This document shows positions 44,165 to 51,776 of a stretch of 64,000 nt of DNA, piece by piece (the first letter of the stretch is position 1; each line of letters starts with the position of its first letter). Location of the stretch: positions 124,001 through 188,000 of the forward strand of contig NZ_BQXM01000002.1 in assembly GCF_022836495.1 (NCBI RefSeq), read 5' to 3'. Both the position numbers and the translations under genes were made by a program. The notes beneath the pieces were generated by a model that worked only from the letters and a program-made list of their open reading frames with translations, was not told the DNA's origin and searched no databases. The stretch is from Desulforhabdus sp. TSK. GTDB lineage: Bacteria; Desulfobacterota; Syntrophobacteria; Syntrophobacterales; Syntrophobacteraceae.

Positions 44165-45567
44165 GGGCTCAGCTCGATCCAAAATGGCGCGGACTCGGCG
44201 CCGTTGACGACCAGTCGAAACGGGTGGGCTTGCGGCTCGGTCACGGTCACTGCAAAATGAGGCCGGATGCGAATCAGGTTGGCAGGGCTGCCGCCAACGA
44301 AAAATTCACCGGCCTGAGTGGGAGGATCGGCCACGGCGCGGCTGTAGACTTCACTCCCAACGATCACCTGAATGGCATCCTGCGGGAGATTCGCGTCCAG
44401 GAGATCGAGCTCGGGGCCGACGTTCACCTGGATGTTGCCGTTGAGGTCCGGCGCCCCGTGACCCGTGATGCGCGGGGCCACGGCAAAGCCGATCTCATTG
44501 CTGGAGGCGGCAACCTGCTTGAGCTCGTTGCTGATGATCTTTTCTTCCATCACACTGCGCACGAAGGCGCTGTAAAACCCGGGCAGGACGGCAAGGTTAA
44601 CGAGGGTTCCGTCCTCTCTCCTGTGGATCAGAGTCGGCGCCAGTTGCACCTGGACGCGATCCGCCTGGAGCTCGACCCTCCAGGTGGGGTTCAGGCTGAG
44701 GTCGACGACGGTCTGCTCTACGGGTCCCGGAGCAGGCAGCTTACTCCAAATGCCGTTTTTCAGGTATAGTGCACGCGTTTTTCCTGCCGTGAGGTTGGCC
44801 CCGAGCAGCGACAGGCGGTTGTGAGCTTCGGGAGGGAGGGCTGAGCTGTTCAGGGTCACGCGCGCAGGGGAAGCTTCCACCTGGTGCGTCGCGCCGCCGT
44901 TTAGGGCGGGGAGTGTGAACTGCACGAGGCTTTGGCTTCCGTCGAGGTGCGGTGTGGCCATCTGAACGACGAATGCGCCGAGGTTCAGCACAATGCCGGG
45001 CATGGTCCTGGGCTCTTCGGGCTCGAGGAGCACGACGCGCACTTCGTAGTAGGCCGAGAGTCGCGCCGTGACCTGTTCTTCGGAGCTCCAGAAGGCGATG
45101 GCATCTTCAGGGGAGACCGGCCGCAGGATGACCTGGAGGGTATTGTCCCGGCCGCGCAGGTCCGGATCGAGGATGGACGTTCCGTTGACGCTCGTCCGAT
45201 CCGTAATGACGGGAAAATCGTGGAACGTTTTCAGGGCATAGCCCATCAGCTTCTGTTGGGTTTCGGCGTCGAAGGTCGAGTCCGTCACGTGGTGCGCCGT
45301 GAGAATGTAGTACAGGCTGAGGGCCATGGGTGTGCGGGCGACGTTGGGCGTACCGCTGCCGGGGCCGAGAGCGTTTTTGTAATAGGGGTCTTCGGCGACG
45401 TGGTACAGGTGAAGACTCAACGTGTTCTGAGGATTTTCCACCTTTTCCGGCGGAATGGCCGTCACGTCCAGCAGTCCGACCAGGGACGGATCGATGTGCT
45501 GTGTGATGTTCTGCGTCAGCAAATCCGTCAGCGTTTTGGTCACCTTAAAGAGGTTAATCAGCGCCAT
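44161..45567 (-). CDS. DUF4255 tail terminator/cap protein (Afp16-like)
   Basis: 468 residues. The N-terminal 195 residues match DUF4255/Pvc16 N: LFKVTKTLTDLLTQNI...LSLHLYHVAEDPYYKN, RTPMALSLYYILTAHH, QQKLMGYALKTFHDFPVI, LQVILRPVSPEDAIAFWSS, ARLSAYYEVRVVLLEPEEP. Family members cap the distal end of tube and sheath and fix length. The C-terminal 270 residues are an added beta-rich, Ig-like region, roughly doubling the family's usual size. Two bases separate it from the Pro-rich gene. Confidence 0.88.
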   Translation of the reverse strand: MALINLFKVTKTLTDLLTQNITQHIDPSLVGLLDVTAIPPEKVENPQNTLSLHLYHVAEDPYYKNALGPGSGTPNVARTPMALSLYYILTAHHVTDSTFDAETQQKLMGYALKTFHDFPVITDRTSVNGTSILDPDLRGRDNTLQVILRPVSPEDAIAFWSSEEQVTARLSAYYEVRVVLLEPEEPRTMPGIVLNLGAFVVQMATPHLDGSQSLVQFTLPALNGGATHQVEASPARVTLNSSALPPEAHNRLSLLGANLTAGKTRALYLKNGIWSKLPAPGPVEQTVVDLSLNPTWRVELQADRVQVQLAPTLIHRREDGTLVNLAVLPGFYSAFVRSVMEEKIISNELKQVAASSNEIGFAVAPRITGHGAPDLNGNIQVNVGPELDLLDANLPQDAIQVIVGSEVYSRAVADPPTQAGEFFVGGSPANLIRIRPHFAVTVTEPQAHPFRLVVNGAESAPFWIELSP

Positions 45568-45569
45568 GG

Positions 45570-46577
45570 CTATCTGTACCTCAGGCTAAGACGAACGTTG
45601 GGGCGGACACTGCCGCCGAGGGGCCCGATGACGGAGGCGGATGCCGCTGTCATCGGGCCGGGGCGCGGTGCATTCGACGCCTGTTGCACCGGAGGCGGCA
45701 CGACTTCAACGTTGATGCGGCCAATGACGATGCGCGGGCTCCCCTCCCCAGGGGGGGAGGCCGGAGGAGCATCCGGCAGCGAGAATCCCATGCGGTCGGC
45801 CATGGCCCGAGCCGACGGCTCCAGGCGTGGCAAATCCCCTTCCGCCGGACGATGCAGGGATCTCGTGCGCACCGCGATGGGCCCCGTCCGGCCCTGCTGG
45901 TGGAGGGTCGTCCGAAGGTCGGTCTCTAAACCCTCTTTCCCGGTCGGTCCTCGGGGCGGAATTTGCGGGGCAATGGATGCTTCGCTGCCGGTCTCGGCCA
46001 TCTCCAGGGAGCTCGAGATTTGTCCCCTCGACAGAGGGGGGTGCAGCCCCGGGGGGGGCAACGATTCGTGGGGAGAGGCTGCGACTGGCGGGGCAAGCGT
46101 CACGCCCCGGCGGGTTTCAGGCGGCCCGACGGAGCTTGGATGCTCCACGGCTCCAACCGGAATCGACGACTTTCCCATGGGTGCTTCGAGGGGCATGGCA
46201 GGGATGATGGATCCCATGATCCCCTGAGGCAGGGAAGATGAGTCTGCAGGTGAGACGGATGGACCCATCGAAAGGGTGCTGCCTTCCTGCTGCCCCGGGG
46301 CAGCCATTTTTCGCTGAATCGTCTCTCCACCTTTGCCCCCTGCGGGCGTGATGTCCGGGAGGTTCCTACTCGTGACCTCCCCCTCTGCCCGGCTCGGACC
46401 TTCATGCACTGCCGAGTCGAGCGGGGCCCCCACCCGTTCCAGGTCATCCGTGTCCGTCATGCCGACGCGCTGATCATGCTCGGCGATGGGGGAAGTGCTG
46501 CGCACGAAGGGACGGAGCGGATGCAGATCCTCCCTCTCGCGGTTTCGCGTGGCCAGGCGGGTCAGATAGTCACTCAT
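45570..46577 (-). CDS. Disordered Pro/Ser-rich eCIS protein
   Basis: 335 residues. Short conserved-looking ends (N: MSDYLTRLATRNREREDLHPLRPFVRS; C: PRIVIGRINVEVVPPP followed by SLRYR) flank about 270 residues rich in Pro, Ser, Gly and Glu with no predicted fold. The start overlaps the zinc-ribbon gene (ATGA) and the end is two bases from the cap gene, so it is an integral part of the operon. Possible roles are a length or scaffold function in place of a tape-measure protein, or an assembly factor. These are guesses; I recognise no family. Confidence 0.65.
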   Translation of the reverse strand: MSDYLTRLATRNREREDLHPLRPFVRSTSPIAEHDQRVGMTDTDDLERVGAPLDSAVHEGPSRAEGEVTSRNLPDITPAGGKGGETIQRKMAAPGQQEGSTLSMGPSVSPADSSSLPQGIMGSIIPAMPLEAPMGKSSIPVGAVEHPSSVGPPETRRGVTLAPPVAASPHESLPPPGLHPPLSRGQISSSLEMAETGSEASIAPQIPPRGPTGKEGLETDLRTTLHQQGRTGPIAVRTRSLHRPAEGDLPRLEPSARAMADRMGFSLPDAPPASPPGEGSPRIVIGRINVEVVPPPVQQASNAPRPGPMTAASASVIGPLGGSVRPNVRLSLRYR

Positions 46578-47371
46578 GGGCGCAGCCTCCTTCGTCCTTC
46601 ACGCTCTGACTGGATCAGCCCTACAAAAGCTCGCCGATCTTCCCGGGTGAGGCTGAGAATCTCTTCGTACCTCCACCCGTAGGCCACGGCGATGAGGTGG
46701 ATCTCGCGGACAAGAAAACGCTTTTCATGGGTCAGCATCCGCAGCAGGTAGGATTGGATGTCGAACCGCACGCGCTGCGACGCCCCGCAATCGGGGCAGG
46801 CTGCGTCCAGATCCAGGTCCAGCAGCGGCCCGACCTCATCCATGCCTGCCTGCAGGAGCTCCGGGTGGATCGCCGGATCGCCTTCCACCACGCACCGCCT
46901 CAGGAGGGCTGCCGCTCCCTCCCTGGCATCCATTCCCAGCACGCTCAGTTGGTCGACTGTCGTCGGCAGGCGAAACCGCCGGCCGTCTGTAAGGGTGTAG
47001 ACGCCGTCTTCGTCGGGTCCGGAAGCATGCGGTCCTTCCTCCTTTCCCAGGCCGGCCAGTAAATCCTGCAGGGAAAAAGCCACCTCGAAGGATGCCCCGC
47101 ATTGGCGGCAGGTGTCCGTGCCTTCCACCTGCTCCCCGAAGTATTTCAGGTAGAGGGCTGCAAAGAGCCGGTCGCAGTTGCACACGGGGAGATCTTTCGC
47201 CGTGCCCGGCCCAACGGTTGTTCCCGGCATTTTCACGAGGAGGCGGTCGAGGAGTGCAATCCCGTCGACAGGACCGCCATCCCCGATGGCCGTCTCGTCA
47301 TGGCCGCACAGGGGCCGGAGCCGTGCCCACCTGCCGCCGCGCAGGCCGGGTCTGAGTTGAACCACCTGCAT
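46574..47371 (-). CDS. Zinc-ribbon baseplate-associated protein of the eCIS
   Basis: 265 residues. Cysteines CNC followed by CRQCGASFEV (about residues 64-95) and CPDCGASQRVRFD (about 197-206) suggest two zinc ribbons, similar to baseplate hub/chaperone-like proteins of T4-like and eCIS clusters. The end is helical and basic (YGWRYEEILSLTREDRRAFVGLIQSEREGRRR), as in phage proteins that bind baseplate partners. It lies between tube and Pro-rich genes. The role is inferred; no catalytic motif is seen. Confidence 0.6.
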   Translation of the reverse strand: MQVVQLRPGLRGGRWARLRPLCGHDETAIGDGGPVDGIALLDRLLVKMPGTTVGPGTAKDLPVCNCDRLFAALYLKYFGEQVEGTDTCRQCGASFEVAFSLQDLLAGLGKEEGPHASGPDEDGVYTLTDGRRFRLPTTVDQLSVLGMDAREGAAALLRRCVVEGDPAIHPELLQAGMDEVGPLLDLDLDAACPDCGASQRVRFDIQSYLLRMLTHEKRFLVREIHLIAVAYGWRYEEILSLTREDRRAFVGLIQSEREGRRRLRP

Positions 47372-47392
47372 ATCGCCGCCACCCTGATTCGC

Positions 47393-47893
47393 TTAGGTTT
47401 CCGCCACCTCGACGACGGATTCGTCGCGTTCATGCCCTTCGTTCTGCAGGACGATCGTCTCGAAGGCAATGGCATTGGCGTTGGCATCGAGCTCGGGTTG
47501 CGCCGTGTATTCCGAGACCCAGCAACGAAACACGCGATAGGCTCGCACGACGGTGCCCTGCAGGTTCAGCATTTCGATGTAAATATCCTTGCGAAAGTTC
47601 GCCAGGGATACGGCGCCGTCCCCTTCGGTGCTGTACACCAGGTTCGCCCACTTTTCGAACTCCCGATCGAAGGTGATGCCCCGCTCCAGGGTGATGGCCT
47701 CGAACTTCGATGCACCCGGAGAATGGCGCTGGGTGCTGATATCGCCTCCTTCCCGATGGCTGACGACTTCGGTGGTTCGCTTGAGGGCGCTGACCTTGCT
47801 GACTCCGGCCACCACCTGCCCATCCCACTTCACGCGAAACTTGAAATTCTTGTATGGATCGATTCGACGCACATTGATGGAAAACTGGGCCAT
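47393..47893 (-). CDS. Inner tube protein (gp19/Afp1-like)
   Basis: 166 residues of the phage tail tube family: DPYKNFKFRVKWDGQVVAGVSKVSALKRTTEVVSHREGGD, then KFEAITLERGITFDREFEKWANLVY and the C-terminal IEMLNLQGTVVRAYRVFRCWVSEYTAQPELDANANAIAFETIVLQNEG. It polymerises as hexameric rings around which the sheath forms. Only one tube gene is present here, whereas the Afp cluster has two. GGAGGA precedes ATG 47893. Confidence 0.95.
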   Translation of the reverse strand: MAQFSINVRRIDPYKNFKFRVKWDGQVVAGVSKVSALKRTTEVVSHREGGDISTQRHSPGASKFEAITLERGITFDREFEKWANLVYSTEGDGAVSLANFRKDIYIEMLNLQGTVVRAYRVFRCWVSEYTAQPELDANANAIAFETIVLQNEGHERDESVVEVAET

Positions 47894-47930
47894 GACAAAT
47901 CCTCCGTGCTATCGTGCTATGGGCCAGTGA

Positions 47931-50312
47931 TCAAACCTGGACCTGTCCCGCCTTCTGTTGAATCGTGATGATGACGAACTCGGCCGGCTTCAGGGGAGCA
48001 AACCCCACGATGACGTTGACGATTCCCAGGTTGATATCGTTCTGGGTCGTGGTTTCGGCGTCACACTTGACGAAGTAGGCATCGCTCGTCTTCTGCCCCT
48101 GGAACGCTCCCTGCCGGAACAGGTTGTTCATGAAGGCGCCGGCCGCCAGGCGGATCTGCGCCCAGAGGGGCTCGTCGTTGGGCTCGAACACGGCAAATTT
48201 GAGCCCCCGGTAGAGGCTCTCTTCCAGGAAGAGAGCGAAGCGCCGCACGGGCACATACTTGTAATCCAGGTTTCCCGAGTTGTCGAAACCGTCCATGGTC
48301 CGTGCTCCCCAGCTCACGATGCCGTTGGGGAAGACGCGGATGGCGTTGGCGGCTTCCGGATTGATGAGGCCGTTTTCCGGATCGGACATGGTGCGCTCCA
48401 CGCCGCGAATCCCGCGGATGTCGGCTTCGATGCCGGCCGGTGCCTTCCATACGCCGCGGTTGGAATCGATGCGTGCCATCAAACCGGCGATGGACCCGCT
48501 CGGGTCGATGGCCTTGGTGCTGCCGTTGGTGGAGATGCTGAGCCTGGGCCAGTAGACTGCGGCATGGTCCTTCACCAGTCCCGTCCGCAGGTCTTTGACT
48601 TCTTTGGACACGCTGTCAGCATCAGCCCAGGAGCTGCGCGGGTCCATGATGAGAAAGGCCCTTCGCTGCAGGCAGAACGCTGAAGCCGGTCCCCAGATTT
48701 CTTCACGGTGTGAATCCAGCTGGTCTTTGTCCCGCGGCAGAATGAGGAGGTTGAAGATATCCACCTCCTTATCCACGATGGTGAACGCCTTTTCGTAGTC
48801 GCTTTTCTTGGGAAAGGCGCCATCCTGCCCGTCGGCGCCCGTGCTCTGGAAGGAGCCTGCGCCGGTTGTGCCCAGGCTATAGGAGCGCACATTGACTGTT
48901 CCATTGAAGGGATTGCCCACGGCGCCGATATTGTAGGGCGTTCCGGCTCCCGTGCTGGTGAGAGTCGCCGTCGTATCGGCGTTCACATTGCTGTAGGCAG
49001 GTGTCAGGATCAGGCGGAGTCCGTGGACTGCGGCTTTCCAGAAGCCGGCGGTAGCTGCCGGAGATGAGATGCTTGCCCCCAGGTCCCCCAGGTTCTTGCG
49101 GACATTGAGCAGTGAGCCCACGAACGGTGCGCCGCCATAGGGCGCAGCGGCGGGGTTGAACACCGAGCCTGCGTACATGTTGGTGGGGAAGGTGATGGCT
49201 CGCGCAGTGCCGCTGTGAGTGCCACCGCTGCTGTCCGTAAGTGTCCAGTGATCGAAATCCGCTGCGGCGACGGCCAGGAATTCCGCCAGTGCCTCCGGCA
49301 GGGGAGAGGCATTGAGCGCCCCCGGGTTGAAGAAGAATCCAGAGGGTGCCGGACGCCTGTCCGCGTAGCCGCTGACTTCGAATCCTCCCTGGGCGACCCC
49401 CAGCTGGAGCCTCAGGGCAGCGTCGCCGCTCCCTGCCGGGACAATCACCACGCTGCCGCCGGCGGCACTGTTGCTGGTGATGCGCAGGAACTGCTCGCCG
49501 GAAGCTGTGGCGGTGAGACCCACCGCTACTCCGACTCCAAAGGTGTTCAGCGCCGCGTTGATGCTGGTTTGCCAGCCGGCCAGATTGGTGCTCGGCAGCG
49601 TCACCGTCACGAAGGGATTACCGTCGACACTGATCTGGATCTTGTTTGCCGTTGCCGTGAGCAGTCCGATAAGATTGGCACCCGTGGCGGCGCCGCTCAA
49701 AACCAGGCCGGAGACGGAATACCCCGCAAACAAGCTTGCCGCCTCCAGGTCGTCGGCATCCACCAGGGTCGACTGCTGGCTGATGATGGTTTCGACGTAG
49801 CGCCCGTCGCTCTTGTTCATGCTGAGGTTGGTGAAGGTCTCGCTGCTCTCGACTTCCACCACACCCAATGCGTTGACGACCTCCCGAAACACGCGCAGAT
49901 TGAACGTGGATTCAGGGCTGGGCGTGTTGTAGTCGACTTCGGCCCGCAGCATGTTGCCGTCCACCCCGGCATCCTTGGCCGTCAGCCTCAGGACGTTCGT
50001 CCCCGCCTGGTTCTGCAGCGTGATTGCAGCCGGCATCGCCGTCAGACCGTCGGCGATACGCATGATGTACGCCTGCTGCCCGCCGTTGAGGAAGAACTGG
50101 CGCACCTGGTCCGTCATTTCGCTGATGGACGTATCGGCCCTGAAGGCGCGCTCGTAAGCGGTGAAGCTCAACACCCGCGTCGGAACGTTCAGCCGACCGC
50201 GCTTGGTCCGCCCCATGAACAACGCAGTGGATGTGGAGACGCCCGTGATGGCCCGGACGCCGGACGAAACCTCCTGCACATAAACACCCGGATAACTCAC
50301 TTGTACTGGCAT
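47931..50312 (-). CDS. Contractile sheath protein, unusually long
   Basis: 793 residues. The N-terminus VSYPGVYVQEVSSGVRAITGVSTSTALFMGRTKRG and the C-terminal domain (NLLILPRDKD; FLIMDPRSSW; VYWPRLSI; GIRGVERTMSDPENGLINPEAANAIRVFPNGIVSWGARTMD; LFLEESLYRGLKFAVFEPNDEPLWAQIRLAAGAFMNNLFRQGAFQG) are standard tail-sheath features. The middle (about residues 120-500) is an insertion of beta-rich, Ala/Thr/Gly-rich sequence. Most eCIS sheaths are roughly half to two-thirds of this size. ATG 50312 follows AGGAGG; a TTG nine bases upstream is unlikely. It is the first gene of the operon. Confidence 0.95.
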   Translation of the reverse strand: MPVQVSYPGVYVQEVSSGVRAITGVSTSTALFMGRTKRGRLNVPTRVLSFTAYERAFRADTSISEMTDQVRQFFLNGGQQAYIMRIADGLTAMPAAITLQNQAGTNVLRLTAKDAGVDGNMLRAEVDYNTPSPESTFNLRVFREVVNALGVVEVESSETFTNLSMNKSDGRYVETIISQQSTLVDADDLEAASLFAGYSVSGLVLSGAATGANLIGLLTATANKIQISVDGNPFVTVTLPSTNLAGWQTSINAALNTFGVGVAVGLTATASGEQFLRITSNSAAGGSVVIVPAGSGDAALRLQLGVAQGGFEVSGYADRRPAPSGFFFNPGALNASPLPEALAEFLAVAAADFDHWTLTDSSGGTHSGTARAITFPTNMYAGSVFNPAAAPYGGAPFVGSLLNVRKNLGDLGASISSPAATAGFWKAAVHGLRLILTPAYSNVNADTTATLTSTGAGTPYNIGAVGNPFNGTVNVRSYSLGTTGAGSFQSTGADGQDGAFPKKSDYEKAFTIVDKEVDIFNLLILPRDKDQLDSHREEIWGPASAFCLQRRAFLIMDPRSSWADADSVSKEVKDLRTGLVKDHAAVYWPRLSISTNGSTKAIDPSGSIAGLMARIDSNRGVWKAPAGIEADIRGIRGVERTMSDPENGLINPEAANAIRVFPNGIVSWGARTMDGFDNSGNLDYKYVPVRRFALFLEESLYRGLKFAVFEPNDEPLWAQIRLAAGAFMNNLFRQGAFQGQKTSDAYFVKCDAETTTQNDINLGIVNVIVGFAPLKPAEFVIITIQQKAGQVQV

Positions 50313-50864
50313 AAGTTGCACTCCTCCTGTTCAGTGATCAAGCTGAGTCACGGAGTGTCCCGGATGGAAAACAACACCGGACACCCTTTTCACCGATTAT
50401 ACTGGAGCCGGACCAGGGGCAGCATGATCACTGCACTCACTGGAGCCAACAGAAGCCGAAGGGCTGAAGGCGTAATGAACCTGGGCGCCTCCTAGCAGAA
50501 ATCTTGGATGGGGTCCGAAAAGTCCATCCAAAGGGTGCGTCACATTTTGAGCGTCTATGAGCCGAAACCGTCTGAGGATCCCGTAATTTTACGTTTATAT
50601 TAAATTTTTAATTGTGTTCCCGAGGCGTTTGAACGAGAAGCCCTCATGGAGTTTTCCTCGTTCGGCGAATGCACTGAAAATCGATCGCATGAAGAGTAGC
50701 GGTTCTTGAAGGCATTTTGCTGCTGCATGAAGAGATGTCATGGAAGCTGTGCTTCAGCCGGTGAAAATTGTATTGCCGCTAAAATAATACACTCGAAGCG
50801 CATATGCAACTCTCAATTTTGGGGCTGTCTTCATTCCCATCCCACCGGCAGCCGAGATAACCTC
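50313..50864 (-). promoter_or_regulatory. Leader and promoter region of the eCIS operon
   Basis: 552 bases without a gene. The AT-rich part at 50580-50625 stands out from the GC-rich surroundings and contains a CGTAA-TT-TTACG palindrome at 50582-50593, so the eCIS promoter and perhaps an operator are most likely here. No convincing terminator for the upstream membrane-complex operon was found, so read-through cannot be excluded. Confidence 0.4.
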
Positions 50865-51626
50865 CTATATCCCGTATATCCCTAGAAGCCTGAGCAGCCC
50901 GTCCAGGATGGTGAGGGGGTGGGGTGGGCAGCCGGGGATATATAAATCCACGGGAAGCAGAGAATCTGCACCGTCGTGGACTTCGTCGTGCCCCCTGTAA
51001 ATTCCTCCCGAAAGCGCGCAGGCACCGACGGCAATGACGATTTTGGGGGAAGGAACGGCTTCGTAGGTCTTCAGAAGCCCCAGCCGCATGTTTTCAGGGA
51101 CGGGGCCCGTGATCAGGAGGCCGTCGGCGTGTCGTGGGGAGGCCACGAACTGAATGCCGAATCGCCCCAGATCCCAGCCCACAGTGCCGAGGACGTTGGT
51201 GTCCGCTTCGCAGGCATTGCAGCCACCGGCGCTCACCTGGCGCAATTTGAGAGAACGCCTGAAGATTCGCCCGGTTTCCCCCTGCAGGGCCTCCGCGAGT
51301 TGCAGGGATTCGGAAGCCATGAGCAAATCTTGGCGGCGGCTCGTGGCCATCCGGTGCTCCGAGGTGAAGCGGATGGCTCCCGTGGGGCAGGTTGAGGCGC
51401 ATTCACCGCAAAAAATGCAACGGCCGAGGTCTATTTCCAGGGCCTTTTCATTCGAGATCGCCTGAGTCGGGCAGACCTCCAGGCATTGCAGACAGCCTTC
51501 GGCGCACAGCTGGGTGTTGATGGAAGGCCTGCCCACAAAAAGGTCGGGCAGTTGCGGGGGGGAGCCCTGAGGATAGGATGTCGTGCGATGCTTTTGCTGA
51601 AGTCTCGCCAATAAAGCGTCAAACAT
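50865..51626 (-). CDS. Fused ferredoxin and NuoB/HycG-like subunit of an Ehr-type complex
   Basis: 253 residues. The N-terminal part carries two 4Fe-4S motifs (CLQCLEVCP; CIFCGECASTCPTGAI) like HyfH/NuoI. The C-terminal part is a 20-kDa NuoB/HycG-like domain with N2-type cluster ligands in SAGGCNACEAD, VGACALSGG and IPGCPPHP. It receives electrons from a soluble carrier and passes them to the N2 cluster beside the large subunit. In E. coli hydrogenase-4 these are two separate proteins. ATG 51626 (MFDALLARLQ) was chosen because the longer frame overlaps the large-subunit gene. Confidence 0.87.
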   Translation of the reverse strand: MFDALLARLQQKHRTTSYPQGSPPQLPDLFVGRPSINTQLCAEGCLQCLEVCPTQAISNEKALEIDLGRCIFCGECASTCPTGAIRFTSEHRMATSRRQDLLMASESLQLAEALQGETGRIFRRSLKLRQVSAGGCNACEADTNVLGTVGWDLGRFGIQFVASPRHADGLLITGPVPENMRLGLLKTYEAVPSPKIVIAVGACALSGGIYRGHDEVHDGADSLLPVDLYIPGCPPHPLTILDGLLRLLGIYGI

Positions 51627-51776
51627 GGGGATAGCCGCCTTTCGGTTGTTTTTGTCGGCCGGCATTTCAATGGAGGCGCCGGATATCATTCCGGCATTGC
51701 AGGGTTTCCATGGGCGATGGAGGCCGCAGCCTTTTCTCAGGTCCGGCCCTGTCGGTGGAATTCCCTCCGGCACCCT

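Noticed and set aside
21272-50312. Myovirus prophage
   Set aside because: No head, terminase, integrase or lysis genes; the Afp15-like ATPase, DUF4255 cap and DUF4157 cargo mark an eCIS.
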